From positions 496,001-560,000 of the forward strand of contig LYSZ01000001.1 of the NCBI GenBank assembly GCA_001657385.1: a DNA stretch of 64,000 nucleotides. Reading direction: 5' to 3'. The first letter of the stretch is position 1. Every line of letters starts with the position of its first letter. This DNA comes from Parvularcula sp. BBD 1991-13 (GTDB lineage Bacteria > Pseudomonadota > Alphaproteobacteria > Caulobacterales > Parvularculaceae). The notes under the pieces were generated by a model. The model ran no database searches. It was not told the DNA's origin and saw only the letters and a list, made by a program, of their open reading frames with translations. The position numbers and the translations under genes are program-made. Positions 36,923-57,469 of this stretch are shown here, piece after piece.

Positions 36923-38332
36923 ATGATCAACCGCAGACAATTACTCTCGAACGCCGGCGCGGCCGGACTGTTCTCCGCCTCGGGCCTCGGCGCCATGCTG
37001 GGCGGCTTCAACGCCCGCGCCGCCGACAGCTCAGGGTACAAAGCGTTGGTGTGCGTGTTCCTGAACGGCGGGCTGGACAGCCACGACACGATCCTGCCTT
37101 ACGACGCCGCATCGTATAACGCCTTCGCGGCCATTCGGGATACGATCTTTCCCAGCTACGATAACGACAGCCGCGACCGCGCCAACCTCCTGCCGCTGAC
37201 GCCGTCCAACGCGGCCGATTACGGCTCGCGCCAGTTCGCCATGCCGCCTGAAATGAGCGCGCTGCGCGATCTCGTCAACGGCGGACAGGCGGCGGTCGTC
37301 GGCAATGTCGGCCCGCTCCTGGAGCCGATTACGCTGAACGAGTACCGGTCCAGGGGGGAGCTGCTGCCGGCGCGGCTTTTCTCTCATAACGACCAGCAAT
37401 CGACCTGGATGGCGCTCAGCCCCGAAGGCGCGCAATATGGATGGGGCGGCGCGTTCGCCGACGCGCATCTTCTCGGCGCATCCTCCACAGAAAGAACGTT
37501 TTCCGCGATCGGCGTGTCCAACAATTCTGTGTTCCTGTCGGGCGAGCAGGCCCGGCCCTACAAGGTGACGCCGGACGGCGATCTGGATTTCCGGATCGCC
37601 GACGCCAGCCGCGCCGTCAGGTCCGGCCTGAACCTGCCGCCGGACGTCGTCAGCCGGCTTGACGACCACTTCACGGGCAGGGGCGCGGCCGCGTCCAACC
37701 TCTTCCTGCGCGACGTCAAGGCGATTCACGAATCGGCGATCGACGCCAACGCCCTGTTCAGCAGCGCCATGGCGTCCGCATCGTCCGTGCCGACGGTTTT
37801 TCCGTCGAGCTATCTGGGCGCGCAACTGCGCAGCGTCGCCGAGACCATCGGCATTCGCAATCAGCTCGGCGTCAGGCGGCAGGTGTTCTTCGTCTCGCTC
37901 GGCGGTTTTGACACCCACGCCTCGCAGGGCTTCCTCCTGCCGGACCTGCAACGCCAGGTCGCCGAGGCGATCGCCGCCTTCTATCAGTCCACCGTCGATC
38001 TCGGCGTCGCCTCCGAGGTGACGCTGTTCACGGCGTCGGATTTCGGCCGCACCCTGACCATCAACGGAAGCGGCACGGATCATGGCTGGGGCGGGCACCA
38101 TTTCGTCGTCGGCGGCGCCGTTCAGGGCGGGCGCATCTACGGCGACATTCCGCCCCATGACGTCGATCACGATCTGGATGTCGGCCGCGGACGCCTTCTG
38201 CCGACCGCGTCGGTGGAGCAGTATGCGGCGACTCTCGGCAAATGGTTCGGCCTGTCCGGCGGCGAACTGCGCGCGGCCCTGCCGAACCTGGCGAATTTCT
38301 CCACGACGGATCTCGGCTTCATGACCGTCTAG
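36923..38332 (+). CDS. DUF1501 domain protein, Tat-exported
   Basis: 469 residues from ATG 36923. The N-terminus has a twin-arginine signal (RRQLLSNAGAAGLFSASGL) cut near ARA (about residue 33). The body shows the DUF1501 pattern, related to the alkaline-phosphatase/sulfatase superfamily: VCVFLNGGLDSHDTILPY, FSHNDQQSTWM, FFVSLGGFDTHASQG, TASDFGRTLTINGSGTDHGWGGHHFV. The GGxDxH and TDHGxGxH blocks could bind metal. Together with the DUF1800 lipoprotein it forms a two-gene envelope unit of unknown function. Confidence 0.9.
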   Translation: MINRRQLLSNAGAAGLFSASGLGAMLGGFNARAADSSGYKALVCVFLNGGLDSHDTILPYDAASYNAFAAIRDTIFPSYDNDSRDRANLLPLTPSNAADYGSRQFAMPPEMSALRDLVNGGQAAVVGNVGPLLEPITLNEYRSRGELLPARLFSHNDQQSTWMALSPEGAQYGWGGAFADAHLLGASSTERTFSAIGVSNNSVFLSGEQARPYKVTPDGDLDFRIADASRAVRSGLNLPPDVVSRLDDHFTGRGAAASNLFLRDVKAIHESAIDANALFSSAMASASSVPTVFPSSYLGAQLRSVAETIGIRNQLGVRRQVFFVSLGGFDTHASQGFLLPDLQRQVAEAIAAFYQSTVDLGVASEVTLFTASDFGRTLTINGSGTDHGWGGHHFVVGGAVQGGRIYGDIPPHDVDHDLDVGRGRLLPTASVEQYAATLGKWFGLSGGELRAALPNLANFSTTDLGFMTV

Positions 38333-38434
38333 CCGCGCCCGGTCCAGTTTTTCCGGCCGGCGCGTTTTGTCCTCTTGCCGGGCGCGTCGCTCTTGCCTAA
38401 ACCGCTTAATCATCAAGCGTTTGGGTGCCGGGAT

Positions 38435-38959
38435 ATGGCCGCCTTGCCGGCGATGCGACAACATTTCAGGCGTCTTACGGGCGCCGGCCGCCATGGGGCG
38501 CGACTTCGCGCGACCGGGCGGCGCGGCGGCGCACGGCGCGGGCCCCTTCGTTTTGCCGCGAGGCTTTTCATCGCTTGCGCCGTGTTGTTGCAGGCCGCCC
38601 TGCCCGAGGCCGCCATGGCCGCCGCCGCCCAGGCCGCTGCGACCGCCGACGGCGACAGGACATTCGTGATCTGCGCCGTGGGCGAAACGAAGACGGTTTC
38701 CTGGTCGGACGTCGCCGGGACGCCGCCCGGCGACGACGCTCCCGCCTCGCCGGGCGGGGGTGGGACTGCGCACTGCGACGCCTGTCTCGCCGCCCACCGC
38801 GTCAAGGCCGCCGCGCTCTCCCTCTTTTTCTTCCTTCCCGGCGTCGATCTCCATCGTGTCGACGTTATCGAGCCGGACGAGACCGTTCCCGCGGATCTCC
38901 ATGTTTCCGGGCCGCCGCTGCCGTCGCGCGCCCCGCCGTTGAAAGCCGCTCAAGCCTGA
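38435..38959 (+). CDS. DUF2946-like small exported protein
   Basis: 174 residues from ATG 38435; other starts are possible. A basic N-terminus precedes a hydrophobic segment (about residues 37-58), then a metal-linked-looking part with CAVGETKTVS and HCDACLAAHR. The length and the late CxxC-x3-H motif resemble DUF2946 proteins, commonly found next to copper-handling genes. That fits the two genes downstream. Copper-related function is inferred from context. Confidence 0.6.
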   Translation: MAALPAMRQHFRRLTGAGRHGARLRATGRRGGARRGPLRFAARLFIACAVLLQAALPEAAMAAAAQAAATADGDRTFVICAVGETKTVSWSDVAGTPPGDDAPASPGGGGTAHCDACLAAHRVKAAALSLFFFLPGVDLHRVDVIEPDETVPADLHVSGPPLPSRAPPLKAAQA

Positions 38960-39020
38960 CCGTTCGGGCCGGCGCCGACGCGCGCCGGCGAAGCGCGCTT
39001 TCAACAAGGAGATTTTTTCA

Positions 39021-40115
39021 ATGCGCAATGTTTATTTCAGCGCCGCCGCCGCGGCGTGCCTTGCTATGTCGTCCCCGGCCTTGGCGCATGACGCCGCCGC
39101 CGCGCCGACCGTCGCCAAGGATCATGCGCCGATCGGCGTCATGGGCGATCACATGCACAAAAAAGGCGAGGTCATGTTTTCCTACCGCTTCATGCGGATG
39201 CAGATGGAGGGCTCGCGGATCGGGACCGATCCGGTCTCCCCGGAGGAGATCGCGACGACGGTTCCGAACCAGTTTTTCGGCGCGCCGATGCAGCCGCCGA
39301 CCCTGCGCGTCGTTCCCCTGGACATGACCATGGACATGCACATGCTCGGCGCCATGTATGGCGTGACGGACTGGCTGACGGTGATGGCCATGGGCCAGCT
39401 CGTCGACAACGGCATGGACCATCTCACCTTCCAGGGCGGCATGGGGACGAGCGAACTCGGCGAATTCCGCACCGAAAGCTTCGGTTTCGGCGACACCAGG
39501 CTGTCCGGTCTCGTCAGGGTTTTCGAAACCCGGGGGGGCGGCGCGCGCCATCATGCGCACCTCAATGCGGGGATCAGCATCCCGACCGGTTCGACCACCG
39601 AAACCGACGACGTGCTGACGCCGATGAACATGCGCCCGACGCTGCGCCTGCCTTATCCGATGCAGCTCGGTTCGGGCACCTTCGATCTGGAGCCGGGCGT
39701 CACCTACACCGGCGCGACGGACCTGTTCTCCTGGGGCGCGCAATATCGCGCGACCCTGCGCGCCGGCGAGAACGACGAGGGCTACTCGCTGGGCGACGTG
39801 CACCAGGCGACCGCCTGGGCGCAGTACGGGCCGGCGAACTGGATTTCGTTCTCCGCCCGCGGCGCGTTTCGCTCCCAGGGCCGGATCGACGGCCTCGATC
39901 CCGTCATCGTCGCCCCGGTGCAAACCGCCAACCCGGACTTTCAGGGCGGCGAACGGTTCGACATCGGCGCCGGCGTCAATATCGCCGGGCAGGGGGGCGC
40001 CGTCGACGGCCACCGCCTCGCCGTCGAGGTGCTGTTCCCGGTCTATCAGGACCTGAACGGCCCGCAGCTCGAAACCGACTGGACCCTGACCGTCGGCTGG
40101 CAGAAATCTTTTTAG
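39021..40115 (+). CDS. Outer-membrane transporter-like protein, Met/His-rich (copper context)
   Basis: 364 residues. A Sec signal peptide (cut after ALA at about 22) and a body of alternating beta strands ending in aromatic F point to an outer-membrane barrel of the MetA-phenol-degradation-like transporter family. The mature N-terminus is Met/His-rich (GDHMHKKGEVMFSYRFMRMQ) and MDMTMDMHML recurs, a composition that suggests Cu(I) contact. Neighbours are the DUF2946-like gene and a PCu(A)C chaperone, making an envelope copper unit likely. Confidence 0.8.
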   Translation: MRNVYFSAAAAACLAMSSPALAHDAAAAPTVAKDHAPIGVMGDHMHKKGEVMFSYRFMRMQMEGSRIGTDPVSPEEIATTVPNQFFGAPMQPPTLRVVPLDMTMDMHMLGAMYGVTDWLTVMAMGQLVDNGMDHLTFQGGMGTSELGEFRTESFGFGDTRLSGLVRVFETRGGGARHHAHLNAGISIPTGSTTETDDVLTPMNMRPTLRLPYPMQLGSGTFDLEPGVTYTGATDLFSWGAQYRATLRAGENDEGYSLGDVHQATAWAQYGPANWISFSARGAFRSQGRIDGLDPVIVAPVQTANPDFQGGERFDIGAGVNIAGQGGAVDGHRLAVEVLFPVYQDLNGPQLETDWTLTVGWQKSF

Positions 40116-40128
40116 GAAGGAAAGCGCG

Positions 40129-40677
40129 ATGCAATGCCTGACTTACGCCGGCTCGACTCACGCCGGCTGGCGCGCGCTCGCCAGACTGTGCCTCGCCCTG
40201 GCGGCGACCGCAGCCCTGACCGTATCGAGCGCGGTCTTCACCATCAGCGCCATCGCCCATGATTACGCCGCGGGCGCGGTGCATATCGACCACCCATGGG
40301 CGCGTCCGACCCTGACGGCGCGCACGCCCGCGGCGGTCTATTTCGACATCCGCAATCGTGGGGATGCGGACGACCGGCTCGTGGCGGCGTCGGCGGCGCG
40401 CGCGGCCCATGTGGAGCTGCACGCCTCGCTGAAGGACGCCGGGACGGGCGCGGTGCGCATGCGCCCGGCGAAGGAGGGCGTCCTCGCCCGCGCCGGGCGA
40501 ACGCTGTCCATGGAGACCGGGGGCTATCACGTGATGCTGATCGGTCTCGATGCGCCGCTCAAGGCCGGCGACGCCTTTCCCATGACGCTGACCTTTGAAA
40601 AGGCCGGCGATATCGATGTGACCGTCAAGGTCGAGGACCGCGAGCCGCAAGGCGCAGGTCATCGCCACGGCCATTGA
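40129..40677 (+). CDS. Periplasmic copper chaperone, PCu(A)C type
   Basis: 182 residues with an unusually long signal region (about 1-44). The mature part has the PCu(A)C fold and a copper motif of H-x12-M-x22-H-x-M (from HASLKD to YHVM), close to the canonical H-x10-M-x21-H-x-M. A His-rich C-terminus (HRHGH) could bind further metal. Such chaperones carry Cu(I) to cytochrome oxidase or buffer periplasmic copper. It is 13 bp after the barrel gene, so the two are co-transcribed. Confidence 0.88.
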   Translation: MQCLTYAGSTHAGWRALARLCLALAATAALTVSSAVFTISAIAHDYAAGAVHIDHPWARPTLTARTPAAVYFDIRNRGDADDRLVAASAARAAHVELHASLKDAGTGAVRMRPAKEGVLARAGRTLSMETGGYHVMLIGLDAPLKAGDAFPMTLTFEKAGDIDVTVKVEDREPQGAGHRHGH

Positions 40678-41159
40678 ACAAGGGTTGCTGATCCGAGGCT
40701 GAGAACGGGCGCTTTTTCCTGTTCCCGCATCGCCCCCTTGATCTCCCCCGCAGACGCGACGGCGATGCAGGGCGGCGATAAAGGGCGGCGGTGCGGGGCG
40801 TGGAGCCGGAGGGCGGGCGTGCGCGCGATTTGCGACGAAGTTTTTTCTTGCAATCGCAAGGAAAAGCGCTAGGAAGACGCCTCGCGCCCGCCCATGGCGG
40901 GGCGCCTGTCCGAGATTGCGGGGGCGAGACTCTTTTAAGAGGCGCTTGCTTAAACGTCCCGCATGAGACAGTTGGGAAAAGGATCAGCCGGACCGGGCGC
41001 GCCCGGCCGTCGTCCGTTGAACCACCTGGGGCAGGCTCTTGAGCGTTTATCGCCGGGAGCCTTTTTGGTTTCCGACATTTCAAACGCTTGGACCGTAACC
41101 GCGGAAAGCCGGCCGGCGTCGGCGCATCGGCTTTTCGCATCAACCGAAGGGACTGCCTC
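40678..41159 (+). other. Leader region of rplJ-rplL
   Basis: 480 bp without a gene. It holds a 14-bp perfect palindrome (CCGGGCGCGCCCGG, 40993-41006) and the attenuator-like hairpin at 41033-41066. L10 leaders in other bacteria bind L10(L12)4 for autoregulation. A clear promoter could not be fixed, though AT-rich sequence around 40835-40870 is a candidate. Confidence 0.5.
41033..41066 (+). terminator. Attenuator-like hairpin in the rplJ leader
   Basis: AGGCTC and GAGCCT form a stem followed by five T, ~95 nt before rplJ. The loop is 18 nt. The form matches an intrinsic terminator and suggests premature termination as a control point. Confidence 0.5.
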
Positions 41160-41672
41160 ATGGACAGAACCCAAAAGGCGGAAATGGTCGAATGGATCGG
41201 CGGCGTGTTCGATGCGAACTCGGTCGTCGTGGTGGCGAACGGGGGCCTGACGGTCTCCGAGATGGAGGCCCTGCGCGGCGATCTGCGCGAGGCCGGCGCC
41301 AACATGAAGGTCGTGAAAAATCGGCTCGCCAGGATCGCGATCTCCGGCAAGCCGAGCGAGAAGCTCGCCGAGCTGTTCCAGGGACCGACCGCCATCGCCT
41401 TCTCCGAGGACCCGGTCGCGGCGGCGAAAGCCGTCAAGAAATTCGCCAAGGACAACGACAAGCTCAAGATCCTCGGCGGCGCGATGGGCGACGAGATCAT
41501 GGACGAGAAAGGGGTCGAAGCCCTTGCGTCCATGCCGTCGCGCGAGGAGCTGATCGCTTCCATCGTTCTGACCATTACCTCTCCGGCGTCGAATATCGCC
41601 GGCGCCATCGGCGCGCCGGCGTCCAACATCGCCGGAATCCTGGAGACCCTGGAGAACCGCGAGGCGGCTTAA
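41160..41672 (+). CDS. rplJ: 50S ribosomal protein L10
   Basis: 170 residues from ATG 41160 (GAAGGGA site). The typical opening [26 protein letters not shown] and the Lys-rich [12 protein letters not shown] are present. The C-terminal part [17 protein letters not shown] resembles the helix that binds L7/L12 dimers. L10 anchors the L12 stalk. rplL follows after 54 bp. Confidence 0.97.
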   Translation: MDRTQKAEMVEWIGGVFDANSVVVVANGGLTVSEMEALRGDLREAGANMKVVKNRLARIAISGKPSEKLAELFQGPTAIAFSEDPVAAAKAVKKFAKDNDKLKILGGAMGDEIMDEKGVEALASMPSREELIASIVLTITSPASNIAGAIGAPASNIAGILETLENREAA

Positions 41673-41726
41673 CGGCCTCTGCCCTTATTTCTGTAAACCC
41701 GATCAACGAACTAGGACGTAAACATC

Positions 41727-42104
41727 ATGGCTGATCTGAAAAAACTTGCTGAAGAGCTTGTGGGCCTGACGCTTCTCGAAGCGGCCGAGCTGAAAAACAT
41801 CCTCAAGGAAGAGTACGGCATCGAGCCGGCGGCGGGCGCGGTCGCGGTCGCGGCGGCGCCGGGCGGCGGTGGCGAGGAAGCTGCTGAAGAAAAAGACGAA
41901 TTCGACGTCATTCTGGTCGCTGCGGGCGACAAGAAAATCAACGTCATCAAGGAAGTCCGCGCCATCACCGGTCTTGGCCTGAAAGAAGCCAAGGACCTGG
42001 TGGAAGCCGGCGGCAAGGCGGTGAAGGAAGCCGCGCCGAAGGCCGAAGCGGAAGAAATCAAGAAGAAACTCGAAGACGCCGGCGCCAAAGTCGAACTCAA
42101 ATAG
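41727..42104 (+). CDS. rplL: 50S ribosomal protein L7/L12
   Basis: 125 residues. The N-terminal dimer domain, an Ala/Gly-rich hinge (about 36-55) and the C-terminal domain with [21 protein letters not shown] and [13 protein letters not shown] are all clear. This protein recruits translational GTPases. Its messenger probably exceeds that of rpoB, consistent with a promoter and hairpin in the following spacer. Confidence 0.98.
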   Translation: MADLKKLAEELVGLTLLEAAELKNILKEEYGIEPAAGAVAVAAAPGGGGEEAAEEKDEFDVILVAAGDKKINVIKEVRAITGLGLKEAKDLVEAGGKAVKEAAPKAEAEEIKKKLEDAGAKVELK

Positions 42105-42159
42105 GCCGTCGAAGTCGGTCTTTGAGGAAAAAAAGCACGGCTATTTTTACCAAAAGGGG

Positions 42160-42188
42160 TTGCGAGACCCTGTGGCCGTGATTATTAC
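42160..42188 (+). promoter_or_regulatory. Candidate internal promoter for rpoBC
   Basis: TTGCGA, 17-bp spacer, TATTAC, in the rplL-rpoB spacer. It would allow rpoBC to be transcribed independently of the L10-L12 unit. A separate 11-bp hairpin follows. Confidence 0.55.
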
Positions 42189-42196
42189 ACCCTTTC

Positions 42197-42222
42197 GCCG
42201 TCGACGGCTCTCCGTCGACGGC
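42197..42222 (+). promoter_or_regulatory. Perfect 11-bp hairpin in the rplL-rpoB leader
   Basis: GCCGTCGACGG, CTCT loop, CCGTCGACGGC. It occupies the place of the attenuator and RNase III site in E. coli. There is no T-run, so processing or stability is more likely than termination. Confidence 0.5.
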
Positions 42223-42379
42223 TACAGGCTTTGCGGCGACGTGCTTCGGTTAATCGAGAATACAATTTAACAGCCCTCAAGTCCCGCGGTTGCGCGCAAC
42301 GCGACCGGACGGGCTTTTTGCGCATGATGGAAACGCCTCATGCGCGCCGTGACGGGCTTTTCGCGTTCGTGAGGAAAAT

Positions 42380-46468
<4,089 letters not shown>

Positions 46469-46552
46469 GGCGCCTCGCCCTCCCTCGCCCTTCTCCGCGT
46501 TATTGTTCTTCGCGCGGGCCGCACCGCCCCCGCACCGATTGAGAGGATGCCC

Positions 46553-50821
<4,269 letters not shown>

Positions 50822-50850
50822 GGCGGCTCGCCGACGCCGACGCGAACTCA

Positions 50851-50878
50851 TAAAGCCGGCCTTAACGGGCCGGCTTTA
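50851..50878 (+). terminator. Terminator hairpin after rpoC
   Basis: TAAAGCCGGCC, a 6-nt loop, GGCCGGCTTTA: an 11-bp perfect stem with a short U stretch, shortly after rpoC. Confidence 0.75.
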
Positions 50879-50947
50879 TCCGTAAGGGCGCCTGAACATC
50901 ACAGCGGGACCGGCGTTGCGGCGCCGGTCCGGGGAGCGGCTGCCGCG

Positions 50948-51661
50948 ATGAAACCCTTGTTTGACGCCTTCGACCAGGTGCGGATCATCAATCTGCGCGA
51001 GCGCGCGGACCGCCGGGCGGGGGTGGAAAAGGAACTGGCGCGGATCGGCTTCGCCGACATCGCGCCGCCGGTCTCCTTTTATTTCGCCGAGCGTCCCCGG
51101 CCGGTCCCGGCGGGGGAATACGCCCCGAAAGGCTCGCTCATCAGCCACCGGGAGGTGATCCGCGAGGCGCTGCGGGCGGGGGCGGGCTCGCTCCTCGTCA
51201 TCGAGGACGACGTCTTCTTCACCGACCCGCCCGCCGGCGCGGTCGACGCGGTCCTGGCGGCGATGGCGCGCACCGACTGGGACATTATCTATTTCGGCCG
51301 GCTCTCCGCCGAAGGCGAGGCCGGCGAGGGGCCGCTTGTGCGCTGCCGCAAGGGCGTTATCGGGGGCCAGTTCTACGGCATGACGCGGTCCTATATGGAG
51401 GGCGTTCTGGACTTTCTCGATTCGCTCGGGAAACCGGAGCGCGGCATGGGCGAGGTGAGGCCGGTTTACCGCGACGGCGCGTTCGGCCTCTATGCGGAGC
51501 GCAATCCCGGCGTCAGACAGTATCTCGCCGAGCCCAACCTCGCGCTCCAGCGCAGCTCCAGGACGGACCTGCACCGGCTCGCGGCCTACGACCGCATTCC
51601 CGGCCTGCGCGATCTCGCCGAGGCGGCAAGAAACCTTCGCAATTCCCTGCGAAAACGATAG
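50948..51661 (+). CDS. Glycosyltransferase family 25-like protein (LPS-type)
   Basis: 237 residues. The opening VRIINLRERADRRAGVEKEL and the later LLVIEDDVFF (DxD-like, near residue 80), then WDIIYFGRL, are characteristic of GT25 transferases that add sugars to lipopolysaccharide. It sits alone between rpoC and rpsL on the same strand, separated from rpoC by a terminator and followed by the str-operon promoter. The acceptor and sugar are unknown. This is an odd place for such a gene and suggests a local insertion. Confidence 0.8.
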   Translation: MKPLFDAFDQVRIINLRERADRRAGVEKELARIGFADIAPPVSFYFAERPRPVPAGEYAPKGSLISHREVIREALRAGAGSLLVIEDDVFFTDPPAGAVDAVLAAMARTDWDIIYFGRLSAEGEAGEGPLVRCRKGVIGGQFYGMTRSYMEGVLDFLDSLGKPERGMGEVRPVYRDGAFGLYAERNPGVRQYLAEPNLALQRSSRTDLHRLAAYDRIPGLRDLAEAARNLRNSLRKR

Positions 51662-51707
51662 TGCGCATGAATTGCGCGATTTTTTGCCAAAAACCTTTAA
51701 CGCGCTA

Positions 51708-51736
51708 TTGACCCGCTCCTGAGCGAGGGGTATGTC
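51708..51736 (+). promoter_or_regulatory. Sigma-70 promoter of the str operon
   Basis: TTGACC, 17-bp spacer, TATGTC, about 220 bp before rpsL. The leader between is free of genes. Confidence 0.7.
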
Positions 51737-51953
51737 TCGCGCCGCTGGAAGGCTGGCTGTCAGGACTCCCTGAAACGCGGCCGTTTTTAGCTGGATATAG
51801 TGATGCTTTTTCGAGCGGCGTTCCGAGGGAACCGGGACCCCGCTTATTTGCGTACTGGACCTGTCTTCGGGCGCGGTTCAATCGCAAACCCGTTGCCTTT
51901 TGGCGCATGAAACGAGTTGACCGGGCCGGCTGGCTCGAAGGCAGGAGACGCGA

Positions 51954-52325
51954 GTGCCGACAATTCAACAGCTGATCCGCAAGCCGCGGAAACCCAAGCG
52001 CAAGATCAACAAGGTGCCTGCGCTGGAGGCGAACCCGCAGAAACGGGGCGTGTGCACGCGCGTCTATACGACGACGCCGAAAAAGCCGAACTCGGCGCTT
52101 CGGAAGGTCGCGAAAATCCGCCTGACCAACGGCTACGAAGTGATCGGCTACATTCCGGGCGAAGGCCACAACCTGCAGGAGCACTCGGTGGTGCTCATTC
52201 GCGGCGGCCGCGTGAAGGACCTGCCGGGCGTGCGCTACCACATCGTGCGCGGCGTTCTGGACACGCAGGGCGTCAAGGATCGCAAACAGCGCCGCTCGAA
52301 ATACGGCGCGAAACGGCCGAAATAA
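51954..52325 (+). CDS. rpsL: 30S ribosomal protein S12
   Basis: 123 residues with a GTG start after CAGGAGA. The decoding-site loops [12 protein letters not shown] and [13 protein letters not shown] have the lysines that correspond to streptomycin-sensitive S12. It is the first gene of the str operon; rpsG follows after 11 bp. Confidence 0.98.
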   Translation: MPTIQQLIRKPRKPKRKINKVPALEANPQKRGVCTRVYTTTPKKPNSALRKVAKIRLTNGYEVIGYIPGEGHNLQEHSVVLIRGGRVKDLPGVRYHIVRGVLDTQGVKDRKQRRSKYGAKRPK

Positions 52326-52336
52326 GGTAAAGAGAG

Positions 52337-52807
52337 ATGTCACGTCGTCACCGCGCAGAAAAACGGGTCGTCCATTCCGATCCGAAATTCGGAGATAAAA
52401 CTGTCTCCAAGTTCATGAACTACGTCATGGTGGACGGGAAGAAGCCCGCCGCGGAAAAGATCGTGTACGGCGCGTTCGACCGTATCGAATCGAAGCTGAA
52501 GCGTCCGCCGGTCGATCTCTTCAAGGAAGCGCTCGACAATGTGACGCCGGCGATCGAAGTGCGCTCGCGGCGCGTCGGCGGCGCCACCTACCAGGTGCCT
52601 GTCGAGGTTCGCCCGGACCGCAAGCTCGCGCTGGCGATGCGCTGGATCATCGCCGCGGCGCGCTCGCGCAACGAGACGACGATGGTGGACAAGCTGTCGA
52701 ACGAAATCATGGACGCGGCGCAAAATCGCGGCGCGGCCGTCAAGAAGCGCGAGGACACGCACCGGATGGCCGAGGCCAACCGCGCCTTCTCGCATTATCG
52801 CTGGTAA
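52337..52807 (+). CDS. rpsG: 30S ribosomal protein S7
   Basis: 156 residues, standard length. Signature [18 protein letters not shown] at the start and the C-terminal [19 protein letters not shown] are typical. S7 nucleates the head of the small subunit. The spacer to fusA is 30 bp. Confidence 0.98.
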   Translation: MSRRHRAEKRVVHSDPKFGDKTVSKFMNYVMVDGKKPAAEKIVYGAFDRIESKLKRPPVDLFKEALDNVTPAIEVRSRRVGGATYQVPVEVRPDRKLALAMRWIIAAARSRNETTMVDKLSNEIMDAAQNRGAAVKKREDTHRMAEANRAFSHYRW

Positions 52808-52837
52808 CGGATAGCAACGGATTAAGGGCCGTCAGTC

Positions 52838-54916
<2,079 letters not shown>

Positions 54917-55007
54917 CTGTTCGCCTCGAAATGTCCTCCTCCGGAGCAATCCGAAGGCGGTCGAGATCAAAAGAGCAACTGAAGACGTCGAAGACGGAGA
55001 AAGTAAG

Positions 55008-56183
<1,176 letters not shown>

Positions 56184-56197
56184 CAAGAGCGTCATCG

Positions 56198-56232
56198 AGC
56201 GCGGATCGGGTCTCGTCCCGGTCCGCGCTTTT
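56198..56232 (+). terminator. Intrinsic terminator after tuf
   Basis: A 13-bp stem with one G-U pair around a 6-nt loop (TCTCGT), followed by four T, lies 15 bp after tuf and ends the str operon. Confidence 0.85.
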
Positions 56233-56295
56233 GACTCTGAAAAGTCAGAACCGGACACCGCAAGACCAAACCATCAACAGGCGAAGCGTCAGACA

Positions 56296-56607
56296 ATGCA
56301 ACAGAATATCCGCATCCGACTCAAAGCGTTCGATCACCGCGTGCTCGACGCTTCGACCATTGAGATCGTGAACACGGCCAAGCGTACGGGCGCCAATGTG
56401 CGCGGGCCGATCCCGCTGCCGACCCGTATCGAGCGTTACACCGTCAACCGGTCGCCGCACGTGAATAAGAAAAGCCGCGAGCAGTTCGAGATGCGCACGC
56501 ACAAGCGCATGCTCGATATCGTCGATCCGACGCCGCAAACGGTTGACGCGCTGATGAAACTCGACCTCTCGGCCGGCGTCGACGTCGAAATCAAGCTGGG
56601 CGCCTGA
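56296..56607 (+). CDS. rpsJ: 30S ribosomal protein S10
   Basis: 103 residues. [13 protein letters not shown] and the decoding-head motif [31 protein letters not shown] are diagnostic. S10 also partners NusB in rRNA antitermination. It heads the S10 operon and is separated from tuf by a terminator; its own promoter should be within the ~60 bp before it but was not clear. Confidence 0.98.
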   Translation: MQQNIRIRLKAFDHRVLDASTIEIVNTAKRTGANVRGPIPLPTRIERYTVNRSPHVNKKSREQFEMRTHKRMLDIVDPTPQTVDALMKLDLSAGVDVEIKLGA

Positions 56608-56620
56608 AGGAGCATTTGAA

Positions 56621-57469
56621 ATGCGCACGGGAGTGATCGCAAAAAAAATCGGGATGACCCGGGTTTACACCGAGGACGGAACGCATGTGCCGGTCACGGT
56701 GATGCAGCTTGACGCCTGTCAGGTGGTGGGTCAGCGCACGGCCGAGAAGAACGGCTACACCGCCCTCCAGCTCGGCAGCGGCGCCAAGAAGGCGAAGCGC
56801 GTGACGAAAGCCGAGCGCGGCCAGTTCGCCAAGGCGAATGTCGAGCCGAAGGCCAAACTCGCCGAGTTTCGCGTGTCCGAGGAAAACCTGGTCGACGTCG
56901 GCGAGGAGATCATCGCCGACCATTATTTCGAAGGTCAGTATGTGGACGTGACGGGCACCTCGATCGGCAAGGGCTTCGCCGGCGCCATGAAGCGGCACAA
57001 TTTCGGCGGCCTGCGCGCGAGCCACGGCGTTTCGATTTCGCACCGCTCACACGGCTCCACCGGCCAGTGCCAGGACCCGGGCAAGGTGTTCAAGGGCAAG
57101 AAAATGGCCGGCCATTACGGCGCCGTTCGCGTCACCACGCAGAACCTCCAGGTTGTGCGCACCGACGCGGACCGCGGCCTGATCCTGTTGAAAGGCGCCG
57201 TGCCGGGGCCCAAGGGCGGCTGGGTGTTCATCAAGGACGCCGTCAAGAAGCCGTTCCCTGAAAACGCCATTCTGCCCGCGGCGCTGAAATCCGCCAAGGA
57301 AGAAGCGGTCCGCCAGGCTGAGGAAGCCGCTGCGCAGGCCGCCGCCGAAGAGGAACTCGCGCAACAGCGCGCCGCCCTGGAAGAACAGAGCGCCGGCGCC
57401 GAGGCGCCCGAGGCGGGCGTTCCCGCGGCCGACGAAGACGGCGAACCCAAGAAAGAAGGGGGCGAATAA
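56621..57469 (+). CDS. rplC: 50S ribosomal protein L3, with acidic C-terminal extension
   Basis: 282 residues, versus ~210 in E. coli. The core is normal: [20 protein letters not shown], then [19 protein letters not shown] and [20 protein letters not shown] around the peptidyl-transferase loop. The last ~60 residues are an Ala/Glu-rich helical and disordered tail seen in several alphaproteobacteria; its role is unknown. The stop (TAATG) overlaps the rplD start by one base. Confidence 0.97.
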   Translation: MRTGVIAKKIGMTRVYTEDGTHVPVTVMQLDACQVVGQRTAEKNGYTALQLGSGAKKAKRVTKAERGQFAKANVEPKAKLAEFRVSEENLVDVGEEIIADHYFEGQYVDVTGTSIGKGFAGAMKRHNFGGLRASHGVSISHRSHGSTGQCQDPGKVFKGKKMAGHYGAVRVTTQNLQVVRTDADRGLILLKGAVPGPKGGWVFIKDAVKKPFPENAILPAALKSAKEEAVRQAEEAAAQAAAEEELAQQRAALEEQSAGAEAPEAGVPAADEDGEPKKEGGE

